Shown: piece after piece, positions 16,601 to 25,564 of the stretch | Position numbering within the stretch: the first letter of the stretch is position 1 | Layout of the letters: every line of letters starts with the position of its first letter | Source of the DNA: Cohnella abietis | GTDB taxonomy: Bacteria; Bacillota; Bacilli; Paenibacillales; Paenibacillaceae | Reading direction: 5' to 3' | Length of the DNA: 64,000 nucleotides | Assembly (NCBI RefSeq): GCF_004295585.1 | Contig: NZ_AP019400.1 | Coordinates: 2,199,501 to 2,263,500, forward strand | The notes under the pieces: generated by a model | Told to the model about the DNA's origin: nothing | Databases searched by the model: none | The model's input: only the letters and a program-made list of their open reading frames with translations | Translations under genes and position numbers: made by a program

Positions 16601-16888
16601 CTTAAAGCGGGAGGCACGGGTCTGAACCTCACGGGGGCTGACACCGTAGTTCTATTCGATTTATGGTGGAACCCCGCTGTGGAGCAGCAGGCGGCTGACC
16701 GAGCGCATCGTATCGGGCAGAAGAAAGTCGTGCAAGTCATTAAGCTTGTCGCGCAAGGAACGATTGAAGAGAAAATGCTTGAGCTCCAGCAACGCAAAAA
16801 GGATTTGATCGACGAGGTCATCCAGCCGGGCGAAGCCGCATTATCAACACTGACTGAAGATGATATACGTGAGCTGCTAGAGATTTAA
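13604..16888 (+). CDS. SWIM zinc-finger SNF2-family DNA-dependent ATPase
   Basis: 1094 residues. A SWIM zinc finger (CECADY..FCKH, about residues 78-93) lies near the N-terminus, followed by a long middle region of the SNF2_assoc type. The SNF2 core begins near residue 640: Walker A DDMGLGKT (663-670), DEAQ box (767-770), LTGTPIENS, and the C-terminal helicase domain with LISLKAGGTGLNLTGAD and DRAHRIGQ. This architecture matches bacterial HepA-like proteins such as B. subtilis YqhH/YwqA. It would translocate on duplex DNA, perhaps clearing RNA polymerase or proteins; its physiological role is not known. ATG 13613 is an alternative start. Confidence 0.9.
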   Translation: MVRMSDTREFNINKQSIQELCGPAAYMRGDAYFRSGQVQAIKREADGAGYRAIVKGSSRNRYEVEVAINEDGEIGASCECADYSPLSFCKHIAAVLLSLADAVAEEPPAQEEVISEKDTHLTKQVIFLFDRALSRQAEDSLNASDDDFLDTQSLEVEFSCKIVKSFSSKPMFAVSMKIGLSRLYIVQRIKDFLKHVDAGTAMVFAKHFSYDPMEHAFKEFDNRFIKLMVEAMHAEEIYKDLFHSFSSYSHREERILMIPPAIWEEMLPLLEHVNISFEDKHVGTHRMELMEGTLPISVQLNKAGGEGYQLEIEGLNHSIFMDNYGVAIVNGLLFKSDPEQLKRISELKKMFHYEKNTRLLIAPNQIEEFIDRVVRGLKQFVHVEISPQIADRIVNPPLNARLHLDFEDERLLARLEYVYDDMIITPLPQKAMMNAREDVILMRDLDRENRIMTLIERSYFKFNGKDVYLDQEDDIYDFLYSILPQLGDDVEVYATSSVKNVMRTVDYQPKARLDVDVGTNWLEVSFDMEGMDEQEIQNLLRNLVEKKKYYRMPTGEFLSLEQERFREINRLFEELDLRKPEMNGNRIRMPAARGFQLMDQFSKSSGVQLGKTLRKLWDNLRNPDNLDFEMPTGLDPILRDYQKYGFQWLKTLSYYRLGGILADDMGLGKTIQSIAYIVSETAKPLEEGSVASPVLIVSPASLIYNWERECKRFAPELRTVVAAGDRQERSELMSDMKDVDVWITSYPLLRRDIEWYEKQNFSTLFLDEAQAIKNHASLTSHAVRRLQAGQRFALTGTPIENSIDELWSIFDAIFPGLFSGKKSFSDLPREKVARIVRPFILRRLKSEVLTELPDKIESVQPSELSTEQKQLYLAYLEKLQNDIVQDLATEGGFQRNRMKILAGLTRLRQLCCHPALFVSGYEGTSGKLEQLLEIIEECQGSNKRMLIFSQFTSMLDIIRKELNGRDLPYFYLDGSTPSVQRLEMCDEFNGGARDIFLISLKAGGTGLNLTGADTVVLFDLWWNPAVEQQAADRAHRIGQKKVVQVIKLVAQGTIEEKMLELQQRKKDLIDEVIQPGEAALSTLTEDDIRELLEI

Positions 16889-16904
16889 GCTTCTCGTCTC
16901 ATAG

Positions 16905-16940
16905 GCTGTCTGCGAGGGAATAACTCGTGGGCAGCTTTTT
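16905..16940 (+). terminator. Rho-independent terminator of the SNF2 gene
   Basis: A 12-pair stem with several G-U pairs, GCTGTCTGCGAG (16905-16916) with CTCGTGGGCAGC (16924-16935), followed by TTTTT. Confidence 0.85.
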
Positions 16941-16979
16941 CATTTGGGTATTCCATTCCCTTCCTATCGCCTGACTCAT

Positions 16980-17072
16980 CTCGAGTACCGTGTACCGCCG
17001 CCTAACGCAACTCGAGTGCCGGGTATCACCATCTAAAGGATCTTGAGTGCCGTATTACAACGCCTACCGCCT
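16980..17072 (+). repeat. Three degenerate 31-bp tandem repeats
   Basis: Units begin at 16980, 17011 and 17042, each with the core CTCGAGTGCCG (or near variants) and then a C-rich tail. Between this and the next array (17073-17295) no gene, promoter or RNA is recognised. Confidence 0.65.
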
Positions 17073-17295
17073 TTCGGGCTTCTTGGCTAACGAACCGTGT
17101 TGTGCTTATTATCGATAAAATGACTATATATTTTTTCTAATGAACTTCATTGGCGTTAATGAGTCATAAATAGGAGGAACGGAGTTACTTTGCTGGATAT
17201 AAGGTGTCTGGAGTTTGTTACAATATAAAACCATTAGATTTTGAGCAAATAAGAGTTATTGAGTTCGTAAGCAGAATGTTAACTGCCAGAAGAGC

Positions 17296-17720
17296 AGAAG
17301 CGGTGAAAAACATCGCTAATCTCATTTCAAGTCCTCCGCCAAGCAGTAAGTACGATGAAAAACATCGTACTGCGGGGCAGCGACATTTATTTAAGCAACC
17401 AAACCAGCAGGAAGCGATGAAAAACATCGCTAATCTCATTTCATGCCCTCCGCCAAGCAGCGAGTACGATTAAAAACATCGTACTTCGGGGCAGCAACAT
17501 TTATTTGAGTAACCAAACCAGCAGTAAGCGATGAAAAACATCGCTAATCTCATTTCAAGCCCCCCACCAAGCAGTAAGTACGATTAGAAACATCGTACTT
17601 CGGGGCTACGGCAGTCACTTGAGTAACCAATCAAGCAGGAAGCGATGAAAAACATCGCTAATCAAACATCAATCCCCCTCCCTACCACCAAGCCAGAAGT
17701 ACGATTAACATCATCGTAGT
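17296..17720 (+). repeat. Four-copy 114-bp tandem array with paired hairpins
   Basis: The motif AGCGATG-AAAAA-CATCGCT (variant AGCGGTG in copy 1) starts at 17299, 17413, 17527 and 17641, exactly 114 bases apart. A second hairpin, GTACGAT-loop-ATCGTAC, starts at 17350, 17464, 17578 and 17699. Each unit therefore holds two stem-loops sharing the core CGATGAAAAACATCG, and a CGGGGC segment. Copy 4 has diverged between its hairpins. A 90-codon frame through units 1-2 exists only because 114 is divisible by three. Not a CRISPR: the repeats are adjacent and lack unique spacers. Confidence 0.85.
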
Positions 17721-17804
17721 TACCTCAATCCCACACCAGCATATCGTTTTTAATTACTGCACAAAAAGATGGAAGTTGTGGCTCTTTAATGACTATATCC
17801 ACCT

Positions 17805-17850
17805 GCATTCGGGCAATACTACCATGTATAGCCCGGGTGCCGGTTTTTTT
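17805..17850 (+). terminator. Rho-independent terminator downstream of the 114-bp array
   Basis: GCATTCGGGC (17805-17814) pairs with GCCCGGGTGC (17831-17840), followed by CGG and seven T. A terminator here implies that the repeat region is transcribed from the left, though no gene precedes it within 900 bases. Confidence 0.7.
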
Positions 17851-17854
17851 GACT

Positions 17855-17941
17855 TATCAGCAAGTATAGAATTTCAATACTTCTCTGATATGTCTCCGAC
17901 ATAAACGTTGAACGCCGTGAAAGGACGACGTCAGCCATTTA
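17855..17941 (+). repeat. Dispersed palindromic element, copy A (upstream of lonB)
   Basis: TATCAG (17855-17860), AAGTATA, AATTTC, AATACT and CTGATA (17885-17890) form an imperfect palindrome, followed by an AAACGT segment and GCCGT..GGACG. The same order of motifs recurs at 39802-39892. Both copies begin 4-5 bases after a terminator and precede a sporulation-linked gene (lonB, spoIIB). It could be a short interspersed repeat or a structured leader. Confidence 0.6.
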
Positions 17942-18001
17942 TGCTTGTCTTTGCAAACAAAAGCCGTACTCACTAAGGCGTGATCGGGGAGGATGATTCA
18001 A

Positions 18002-19765
18002 ATGACTTTAGGTACAATTCTTATGCTTGTTCAAGTCTTTTTCGCCGTTGTTATCGGTATATACTTTTGGAATTTACTGCGCAATCAGAAGAGCAATCGA
18101 AGCGCGGTAGACCGGGAGTCGCGCAAGGAGATGGATAAGCTAAGAAAGCTTCGTTCGATTTCCTTGACCAAACCCCTTTCCGAAAAAACAAGACCGGCCT
18201 CGATAACGGAAATTGTTGGGCAGAAGGAGGGGCTGCGAGCGTTAAAAGCTGCTCTATGCAGTAGCAATCCGCAGCACGTTCTTGTGTATGGACCTCCCGG
18301 TGTAGGCAAAACAGCAGCGGCAAGGGTCATTTTGGAGGAAGCGAAGAAAAATAAGCTTTCCCCCTTTCGCTCAGAAGCCAAGTTTACTGAAATCGACGCC
18401 ACTACGGCTCGATTCGATGAGCGTGGAATAGCCGATCCTTTAATTGGCTCCGTGCATGATCCGATATATCAAGGAGCAGGAGCAATGGGTGTTGCGGGAA
18501 TTCCGCAGCCTAAGCCAGGCGCGGTGACGAAAGCCCACGGAGGCATACTTTTTATAGACGAAATCGGTGAACTGCACCCCATTCAGCTGAATAAGCTGTT
18601 GAAGGTGCTGGAAGATCGCAAGGTTTATCTGGAGAGCGCATATTATCATGCCGAGGACTCTAACATCCCGATGTACATTCATGATATTTTCCAAAATGGG
18701 CTTCCTGCTGATTTCAGGCTAGTTGGTGCGACAACAAGATCGCCTAACGATCTTCCTCCTGCTCTTCGTAGCCGGTGTATGGAAGTTTATTTCAGACCTC
18801 TGCTTCCCTCAGAAATTGGCCAAATTGCAGAAAATGCGATACACAAAATCGGGTTTGGTCCCCAGCCGGAAGCCTTGGAGGTCGTTAAGAGGTATGCAAC
18901 GAATGGACGGGAAGCGGTTAACATCATCCAACTAGCTGCAGGGCTAGCGCTATCGGAAAATCGAGATGAGCTTAGTGCTTCAGATGTGGAGTGGGTAGTC
19001 AACAGCAGTCAATTGCCTCCTCGTCCTGATCGTAAAATTCCATTAATGCCACAAGTCGGACTTGTGAACGGGTTAGCGGTATACGGTCCAAGCATGGGGG
19101 CTCTTCTGGAAATCGAAGTAACGGCTATTCCCGCTGTAGCAGGACGAGGTCAATTTAATATTACGGGTGTCGTGGAGGAAGAGGAGCTTGGTGGTGGTCA
19201 AAGGACTTTGCGTCGTAAGAGCATGGCTAAAGGGTCCTTGGACAATGTACTAACCGTATTAAGACGTAATAACTTCCAGCCGGAAAACTATGATTTACAT
19301 ATTAATTTTCCGGGTGGGACACCCGTTGATGGCCCTTCAGCAGGGGTAGCGATGGCTGTTGCAATTGCTTCTGCAATTATGAAGCAGCCTGTCGACAATA
19401 AGCTAGCTATGACAGGTGAAGTAAGTATACACGGAAGCGTTAAGCCGGTTGGGGGAGTCGTCGCTAAGGTTGAAGCGGCTTTTCAGGCCGGGGCAGATAC
19501 TGTTATTATTCCGAAAGAGAACTGGCAAGTTATTTTCGAAGGGCTTGAAGGGGTTAAAGTTATCCCGGTTGACAGAATGGAGGACGTATTCCTTCATGTG
19601 TTCGGGGAGCAGATGACCTGGATGGAGCCGGAATGGCAGGTTAATGAGCTACCTGTTGCTGTTGATGCCTTCGCTGCAGCTCCAACAGGATCTGTTCTTC
19701 ATGCGCGCACGTCCCATGCAGAGTCCCGTGTAATAGACGGATTGAATCACCCGATTGAAGGGTAA
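18002..19765 (+). CDS. lonB: ATP-dependent protease LonB, membrane-anchored Lon-family
   Basis: 587 residues from ATG 18002, nine bases after GGGGAGG; ATG 17993 sits directly on the ribosome binding site. An N-terminal membrane helix (ILMLVQVFFAVVIGIYFW) anchors it. The AAA+ domain has Walker A GPPGVGKT (97-104) and Walker B GGILFIDEIGEL. The Lon protease domain has the Ser446-Lys489 dyad (GPSAGVAM and GGVVAKVEAA). It lacks the large N-terminal LAN domain of LonA. In B. subtilis LonB is made in the forespore under sigma-F and lies beside lonA, as here; forespore expression in this organism is inferred. Confidence 0.95.
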   Translation: MTLGTILMLVQVFFAVVIGIYFWNLLRNQKSNRSAVDRESRKEMDKLRKLRSISLTKPLSEKTRPASITEIVGQKEGLRALKAALCSSNPQHVLVYGPPGVGKTAAARVILEEAKKNKLSPFRSEAKFTEIDATTARFDERGIADPLIGSVHDPIYQGAGAMGVAGIPQPKPGAVTKAHGGILFIDEIGELHPIQLNKLLKVLEDRKVYLESAYYHAEDSNIPMYIHDIFQNGLPADFRLVGATTRSPNDLPPALRSRCMEVYFRPLLPSEIGQIAENAIHKIGFGPQPEALEVVKRYATNGREAVNIIQLAAGLALSENRDELSASDVEWVVNSSQLPPRPDRKIPLMPQVGLVNGLAVYGPSMGALLEIEVTAIPAVAGRGQFNITGVVEEEELGGGQRTLRRKSMAKGSLDNVLTVLRRNNFQPENYDLHINFPGGTPVDGPSAGVAMAVAIASAIMKQPVDNKLAMTGEVSIHGSVKPVGGVVAKVEAAFQAGADTVIIPKENWQVIFEGLEGVKVIPVDRMEDVFLHVFGEQMTWMEPEWQVNELPVAVDAFAAAPTGSVLHARTSHAESRVIDGLNHPIEG

Positions 19766-19783
19766 ACTTTAAGTGAATTTCAA

Positions 19784-19814
19784 AGAGTCATCCATTGAGA
19801 TGGCTCTTTTTTTG
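19784..19814 (+). terminator. Rho-independent terminator of lonB
   Basis: AGAGTCATC (19784-19792) pairs with GATGGCTCT (19799-19807), followed by a T run. Confidence 0.88.
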
Positions 19815-19840
19815 CGGCGAGCGAATACATTTGATACAAT
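19812..19840 (+). promoter_or_regulatory. Candidate promoter of lonA
   Basis: TTGCGG (19812-19817), a 17-base spacer and TACAAT (19835-19840), 46 bases before the ATG at 19887. The -35 overlaps the T tail of the lonB terminator. Confidence 0.5.
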
Positions 19841-19886
19841 GACTGGAGTGTTTGAATTCGTTCCAGAACTGCGAGGTGCGTCAATT

Positions 19887-22331
19887 ATGGGTTCGAGCAA
19901 ACAGAAAAGCCGTTCCATTCCCCTGCTACCCTTAAGAGGGCTGCTCGTGTATCCAAGCATGGTGCTTCACCTGGATGTCGGTCGGGAGAAGTCCGTTAAA
20001 GCATTGGAGCAATGTATGATCGATGATCACATGATATTGCTTTGTTCCCAATCGGAGATAAATATCGAAGAACCGACACAGGAAGATATTTATCAGGTCG
20101 GTACGATAGCTAAAGTCCGTCAAATGCTAAAGCTGCCTAACGGAACGATCCGTGTTCTTGTTGAAGGCGTTAGTAGAGCGGAGATTGAGCAGTATCTGCC
20201 CAATGAGAATTATTATGAAGTGCTTGCCCACGAGCTACAAGAAGGACAAACAAATGATTCTGAGCTAGATGCTTTAATGCGTGCTGTGCTCAGCCAGTTT
20301 GAGCATTATATTAACTTATCCAAGAAGGTGACTCCGGAGACGCTTGCCGCTGTTTCAGACATTGAGCAGCCTGGTCGGTTAGCGGACGTTATTACCAGTC
20401 ATCTGTCGCTGAAAATAAAAGATAAGCAAGAAATTCTAGAGACCATCGAAGTCCGTCCGCGTCTTGAGAAGCTGCTTGATTTCCTGAACAATGAACGGGA
20501 AGTGCTGGAGCTTGAGCGCAAGATTAGTCAGCGCGTCAAGAAGCAGATGGAGAAAACCCAGAAGGAATATTACCTTCGCGAGCAAATGAAGGCTATTCAG
20601 AAGGAGCTAGGCGATAAGGAAGGCCGCGCAGGAGAGGTCGAGGAACTGAGGTCCCAGCTTGCTGAGGCTGAGCTGCCTGAGAAAATTTTCGCCAAAGTCG
20701 AGAAGGAAATCGATCGACTGGAGAAAATGCCTGCATCCTCTGCAGAAGGAGCAGTTATCCGGACATATGTAGAGTGGCTGCTGGCTTTACCTTGGAGCAA
20801 GCTAACAGAAGATGATCTTGATATCGCTAATGCAGAGAAGATCTTGGATGATGAGCATTATGGTCTAGATAAGCCGAAGGAACGCGTGCTAGAATATTTG
20901 GCCGTGCAAAAGCTTGTTAAGAAGCTCAAAGGTCCGATCCTATGCTTAGTAGGCCCTCCGGGAGTCGGTAAAACATCCTTAGCTAAGTCCATTGCTAAGT
21001 CTCTAGGACGCGAATTCGTTCGTATTTCCCTTGGGGGCGTACGGGATGAAGCAGAGATTCGTGGCCACCGCAGGACATATGTCGGCGCGATGCCGGGTAG
21101 AATTCTCCAAGGAATGCGTAATGCCGGATCCGCTAACCCTGTATTCCTTCTAGATGAGATTGATAAGATGGCCATGGATTTCCGTGGAGATCCTTCGTCT
21201 GCATTGTTGGAGGTACTGGATCCTGAGCAAAATGCCACATTCAGCGATCATTATATCGAGATGCCCTTCGATCTCTCTAATGTCATGTTCGTAACTACGG
21301 CTAACGTCGTGCACAATATTCCTCGTCCTTTGCTGGATAGGATGGAGCTTCTTCACGTTCCCGGTTATACTGAGCTTGAGAAGCTACAAATTGCAGAGCG
21401 TCATCTTCTTCCGAAGCAGAAACGGGATCATGGACTTGAAGAAGACCAACTCGTGCTGGATAGCGATGCACTTATGGCCTTGATTCGTCATTACACTCGC
21501 GAGTCTGGTGTCCGTAACATGGAGCAGCAATTAGCTTCTTTGTGCCGTAAAGCAGCCAAAGCAATTGTCGCAAACGCTGAAGCATCCCCATTCGTTATCA
21601 ATACGGAGAGGCTGAAAGAGCTTTTAGGGCCACCGAGATTCCGGTTTGGAATGGTTGATGAAGAAGATCAGATTGGTGCTGTTACAGGTCTTGCCTGGAC
21701 TGAGGTTGGCGGGGATACTCTTGTCATTGAGGTCACGGTTATGCCAGGAAGCGGAAAGCTGACATTAACGGGCCAATTAGGCGACGTGATGAAGGAGTCA
21801 GCACAGGCTGCATTCAGCTATACCCGCAGTCGGGTGAAAGAGCTTGGCATTGATCCGCAGTTCCATGAGAAGAATGACATCCATATTCATATTCCTGAAG
21901 GTGCCATTCCTAAGGATGGACCATCCGCGGGTATAACACTTGCTACAGCTTTAATATCAGCGCTAACCAATCGGAAAGTATCTCGAGAAGTAGCAATGAC
22001 CGGTGAAATTACGCTAAGAGGACGTGTACTGCCAATTGGCGGACTCAAGGAAAAATCATTGGCTGCGCATCGAGCCGGGATTAAGAAGGTATTAATGCCG
22101 CACGACAACGAACGGGATTTAATCGATATTCCAGAGAGCGTTCGAGCTGGTATGACATTCGTGCCCGTAGCACATATGGATGAAGTGCTGCTTCATGCCT
22201 TATCCGAGTCGTCAAGCCCTGTTTCTAGCGATGCCGGGCAAGAAGAGAATGAATTGCAGGCGGACGCTTCGGCTATCCGGACTAACGTGAACGACGAGCC
22301 GGAAGAAACGCCGCCGCTGGGCACACACTGA
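19887..22331 (+). CDS. lon: ATP-dependent protease LonA
   Basis: 814 residues from ATG 19887 (GAGGTG ten bases upstream). A longer frame to 19773 would run through the promoter and terminator and is rejected. The LAN substrate-binding domain occupies about residues 8-200 ([16 protein letters not shown]), followed by a coiled coil, the AAA+ domain with Walker A GPPGVGKT (356-363) and FLLDEIDKM, and the protease domain with Ser680 ([11 protein letters not shown]) and Lys723 ([10 protein letters not shown]). It degrades misfolded and specific regulatory proteins. The C-terminal 35 residues are an acidic, Ser-rich extension. Confidence 0.97.
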   Translation: MGSSKQKSRSIPLLPLRGLLVYPSMVLHLDVGREKSVKALEQCMIDDHMILLCSQSEINIEEPTQEDIYQVGTIAKVRQMLKLPNGTIRVLVEGVSRAEIEQYLPNENYYEVLAHELQEGQTNDSELDALMRAVLSQFEHYINLSKKVTPETLAAVSDIEQPGRLADVITSHLSLKIKDKQEILETIEVRPRLEKLLDFLNNEREVLELERKISQRVKKQMEKTQKEYYLREQMKAIQKELGDKEGRAGEVEELRSQLAEAELPEKIFAKVEKEIDRLEKMPASSAEGAVIRTYVEWLLALPWSKLTEDDLDIANAEKILDDEHYGLDKPKERVLEYLAVQKLVKKLKGPILCLVGPPGVGKTSLAKSIAKSLGREFVRISLGGVRDEAEIRGHRRTYVGAMPGRILQGMRNAGSANPVFLLDEIDKMAMDFRGDPSSALLEVLDPEQNATFSDHYIEMPFDLSNVMFVTTANVVHNIPRPLLDRMELLHVPGYTELEKLQIAERHLLPKQKRDHGLEEDQLVLDSDALMALIRHYTRESGVRNMEQQLASLCRKAAKAIVANAEASPFVINTERLKELLGPPRFRFGMVDEEDQIGAVTGLAWTEVGGDTLVIEVTVMPGSGKLTLTGQLGDVMKESAQAAFSYTRSRVKELGIDPQFHEKNDIHIHIPEGAIPKDGPSAGITLATALISALTNRKVSREVAMTGEITLRGRVLPIGGLKEKSLAAHRAGIKKVLMPHDNERDLIDIPESVRAGMTFVPVAHMDEVLLHALSESSSPVSSDAGQEENELQADASAIRTNVNDEPEETPPLGTH

Positions 22332-22349
22332 TAGGAGACGTCATGTATT

Positions 22350-23000
22350 ATGAAGATCAAGCAAAGCGAATTTGTAATTAGTGCGGTAGGTCCGAGCCAA
22401 TTTCCGGAAGATGGTATTCCGGAAGTGGCTTTGGCTGGTCGTTCTAATGTAGGTAAGTCCTCCCTCATTAATAAAATGTTACTTCGCAAAAACCTAGCAC
22501 GAACAAGTGGGCAACCAGGTAAGACACAAACACTGAACTATTACAAAATTAATGGAGACGGTGTGCTTTATTTCGTTGACTTTCCAGGCTATGGCTATGC
22601 TAAGGTTTCTAAAACCGAACGCGAGGCTTGGGGGAAAATGATTGAAAGATATTTAAGGGGACGGGAACCCCTTAAATTAGTGTTGCAATTAGTAGATCTG
22701 CGTCACCCTCCGTCTGCTGAAGATCAAAGAATGTATCAATGGCTTTCTCATTACGAGATTCCAATGGCAGTTGTGACAACAAAGGCGGATAAAGTATCAC
22801 GCTCTCAGTGGCCTAAGCATATTAAAATTATTCGCCAAACATTGGGAATGCCTGGACATGTTCCGCTCGTCTTATTTTCCTCGGAAACGGGACAAGGTAG
22901 AGATGAATTGTGGAGCTTGATCATAAAATCGGCAGAAATACAGCTTAATTCCCCCTCTGAACCCCTTAATATTGTGCAGGAAACAGAGGATAACGGTTAA
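22350..23000 (+). CDS. engB: EngB/YsxC ribosome biogenesis GTPase
   Basis: 216 residues; ATG 22350 with AGGAGA upstream. All GTPase motifs are present: G1 GRSNVGKS, G3 DFPGYG, G4 TKAD and G5 SSETG. The family (YsxC in B. subtilis, YihA in E. coli) is needed for late 50S assembly. Position directly after lonA is as in B. subtilis. Eighteen bases separate it from lonA, so the two are probably cotranscribed. It is closed by a strong terminator. Confidence 0.96.
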   Translation: MKIKQSEFVISAVGPSQFPEDGIPEVALAGRSNVGKSSLINKMLLRKNLARTSGQPGKTQTLNYYKINGDGVLYFVDFPGYGYAKVSKTEREAWGKMIERYLRGREPLKLVLQLVDLRHPPSAEDQRMYQWLSHYEIPMAVVTTKADKVSRSQWPKHIKIIRQTLGMPGHVPLVLFSSETGQGRDELWSLIIKSAEIQLNSPSEPLNIVQETEDNG

Positions 23001-23047
23001 AGTTCTGGCAGGAACGCGGAATGAATCGTTAAATAAGAATGCCTGGG

Positions 23048-23078
23048 AAGCCATGGGGCCAATGCTCCATGGCTTTTT
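23048..23078 (+). terminator. Rho-independent terminator of engB
   Basis: AAGCCATGG (23048-23056) pairs perfectly with CCATGGCTT (23067-23075), followed by TTT. The following 200 bases hold a TATAAT at 23221-23226 without a convincing -35, probably the hemA promoter. Confidence 0.88.
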
Positions 23079-23282
23079 CGCACATTTTGAAGGAAAGAGC
23101 TAGGCTATCTTAGTCTCTTCTTGCTATTAAGGAATACTAAGGCAGGAAGTCGCCGACAATAGGATGAGGTTATTTCATAAAGTTTTCATATTTGAAGCTA
23201 ATGAGGCTGTCTTACTGTGCTATAATAATCGTTGACATACAGGTTAGCTCTTACTCCTACGCAGAAAGTCAGGTGAATGTTC

Positions 23283-24689
23283 GTGCATCTTATCGTTGTC
23301 GGATTAAATTATCGTACTGCTCCGGTGGAAATACGGGAACGCTTTGCGCTATCGGAACGGGAGATGCCGCTTGCCCTCCAGGCATTTAAACGGACGACTG
23401 GCATTCTTGAAGGAGTTATTGTAGCAACCTGCAACCGGACGGAAATTTATGCTGTGGTTGACAGACAGCAATTATGCGGCCATTATATCCGAGCTTTTAT
23501 GGAGCAGTGGTTTAAAATCTCTCGCAAGGAATTTAACTCGCATCTATACATGTACGAGGATGATCGTGCTGTTGAGCACCTGTTCCGGGTTACAAGCGGA
23601 TTGGATTCTATGATCATAGGCGAAACGCAAATATTAGGACAGGTTAGAGATGCGTTCCTGCTCTCTCAGGAGCAGCAAGCTACGGGGACAATATTCAACC
23701 GACTATTCAAACAGGCGATCACATTGGCTAAACGTGCCCACTCGGAAACATCAGTTGGAGAGAGCGCGGTATCTGTCAGCTATGCGGCTGTAGAGCTTGG
23801 TAAACGAATATTCGGACGCTTCGATGATAAGAAGGTTATGATTATGGGTGCCGGCAAAATGAGTGAATTAACGGCCCAGCATCTTCATAGCAACGGTGCT
23901 AAAGAGGTTTTCGTTGTAAATAGAACTTTAGAGAAAGCCCAGGAGCTTGCAGAAAAGTTTCAAGGCTCCGCTATGGGTATGGAAGAAGCAGTCAATCGGC
24001 TCAAGGATACAGATATCGTCATAAGCAGCACAGGGTCTGAACAATTTGTTATTACTCGTAAGCAGATTGAGGCAGCAATGGCTGGACGTAAGAAAAAGCC
24101 GTTATTTCTCATTGATATCGCTGTACCACGTGATATCGAGCCATCGTGCGGAGATGTATCTAATGTTTTCCTCTACGATATCGATGATCTGGAAGGTATT
24201 GTACAAACTAACATGGCTAAACGTCGTCAGGAAGCCACTATCATTGAAGAGATGATCGTTGAAGAACAGGAAGCTTATCGGCAATGGTATTCGACTCTTG
24301 GAGTTAGTCCTTTAATTCGGGCGTTGCAGGAGAAGGCCGGAGCCATCCAAGAAAATACGATGGAAAGCTTGCTTCGGAAGCTTCCTGAGCTTGATGAGCG
24401 TCAAGTAAAGGTTGTGCGTAAGCTTACTAAAAGTATTGTTAATCAAGTTATCCATGATCCTATTTTACGGATTAAGGAGCTTGCTGCTGAGAAACGTAGC
24501 GACGAGGCATTAAAGCTTTTCGTTCAATTGTTTGCCTTGGAGGACGAGGTAGCACATCTGAAAGCGGAAGAAAAAGCCGTGGAGAAATCGAGGAAGGAAG
24601 CAACCTCTTCCAAAGGCTTGGAGGCTACATCGAGCTCGGGCTTGGATGTCGAAAAATTGCTTTCGCAGCTTGCGGGAGCCCTTCGATAA
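23283..24689 (+). CDS. hemA: Glutamyl-tRNA reductase
   Basis: 468 residues if started at GTG 23283 (AGGTGA seven bases upstream), which makes the N-terminus MHLIVVGLNYRTAP and places the catalytic Cys at the canonical residue 50 (ATCNRTEIYA). ATG 23277 would add two residues. It reduces glutamyl-tRNA to glutamate-1-semialdehyde, the committed step of C5 tetrapyrrole synthesis. The substrate site GLDSMIIGETQILGQV, the NADPH fold (MIMGAGKM) and the dimerisation helix are all present. The C-terminal 40 residues are a variable, Ser-rich tail. First gene of the heme operon. Confidence 0.96.
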   Translation: MHLIVVGLNYRTAPVEIRERFALSEREMPLALQAFKRTTGILEGVIVATCNRTEIYAVVDRQQLCGHYIRAFMEQWFKISRKEFNSHLYMYEDDRAVEHLFRVTSGLDSMIIGETQILGQVRDAFLLSQEQQATGTIFNRLFKQAITLAKRAHSETSVGESAVSVSYAAVELGKRIFGRFDDKKVMIMGAGKMSELTAQHLHSNGAKEVFVVNRTLEKAQELAEKFQGSAMGMEEAVNRLKDTDIVISSTGSEQFVITRKQIEAAMAGRKKKPLFLIDIAVPRDIEPSCGDVSNVFLYDIDDLEGIVQTNMAKRRQEATIIEEMIVEEQEAYRQWYSTLGVSPLIRALQEKAGAIQENTMESLLRKLPELDERQVKVVRKLTKSIVNQVIHDPILRIKELAAEKRSDEALKLFVQLFALEDEVAHLKAEEKAVEKSRKEATSSKGLEATSSSGLDVEKLLSQLAGALR

Positions 24690-24717
24690 TGCGAGGGATG
24701 CTGGAGGCGTTGCTCCC

Positions 24718-25539
24718 ATGATCACACAAGATTTATTAACCGATGCTGTACTTTATATATACGCCCTGAGTCTGCTTTTTTTCGTGTCCGACGCCGCTTC
24801 TGGCAACCGGAGCGCCAAGAAGGTAGGAACAGGGCTACTTATTTTTGTTTGGGTTCTGCAGGGTGCCTTTCTATTAGACTTGTTAATCGAACGATTTTCC
24901 GCACCAACCTTAACGTTGAAAGATTATTTGTTTTTCGTGTCATGGCTGCTCGTTTCGGCCTCATTCGTGCTTAATCGGATAATACGTGCTGAAATACTTG
25001 TGTTGCTAGTTAATGCAGTCGGGTTTGCAGTGCTTGCACTCAATTTAATAGGGCGTTCGAAGAGGACGGTGGAGCTGGCGCCTTGGGAAGTGGCAAGACG
25101 TCTGCTCATTGTCCATGTCAGCCTAATTACATTGGCTTTTGCCATCCTTACAGTAACAGCGTTGCTCGGAGCCATGTATATTTTCCTCCATCGAAGACTT
25201 AAGGCTAAGAAGTGGACGCACGTGATGAGTAGGATGCCTAGCTTGGAATGGATCGATCAATATGCTTATAGAACTGGACTGATAGGGGTTCCCTTGCTGC
25301 TGCTGTCTTTATCGACAGGAACTGTAGCTCTCTTGTTAGGGAGTGATCCGATACAGCTATGGGATGGGAAGGTACTACTATCATTCGGAGCAGGGATATT
25401 GTACGTGATTTATTTGATTCGCAGACTAGTCTCGAATGATGACGGTGCCAAGCTAGCCTTATGGAATTTGTTAGGGTATGCTTTATTGGTTGCCAGCTTT
25501 TTCGTAAGCTCGTTATCCTCCTTCCATCGTTTGGTATAG
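24718..25539 (+). CDS. hemX: HemX, integral membrane cytochrome-c-assembly-like protein
   Basis: 273 residues from ATG 24718 (GGAGGC ten bases upstream). It has about eight hydrophobic helices and belongs to the CcsA/CcmC-like cytochrome c assembly family. In B. subtilis HemX is a membrane protein that lowers HemA levels, tying heme output to enzyme amount; the same role is likely from its place directly after hemA. A LLIVHVSLITLAFAILTV stretch contains a conserved His typical of the family. No tryptophan-rich WWD motif is seen. Confidence 0.9.
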   Translation: MITQDLLTDAVLYIYALSLLFFVSDAASGNRSAKKVGTGLLIFVWVLQGAFLLDLLIERFSAPTLTLKDYLFFVSWLLVSASFVLNRIIRAEILVLLVNAVGFAVLALNLIGRSKRTVELAPWEVARRLLIVHVSLITLAFAILTVTALLGAMYIFLHRRLKAKKWTHVMSRMPSLEWIDQYAYRTGLIGVPLLLLSLSTGTVALLLGSDPIQLWDGKVLLSFGAGILYVIYLIRRLVSNDDGAKLALWNLLGYALLVASFFVSSLSSFHRLV

Positions 25540-25564
25540 ATTCATTGTGAGAGGTGAGTTAACC

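Noticed and set aside
17204..17473. A 90-codon open frame across the first units of the 114-bp array
   Set aside because: It starts without a ribosome binding site, stays open only because the unit length is divisible by three, and ends inside unit 2. The hairpin structure explains the sequence better.
19773..19886. Extended N-terminus for LonA
   Set aside because: The extra 38 codons cover the lonB terminator and the lonA promoter. ATG 19887 has a proper ribosome binding site and the standard Lon N-terminus.
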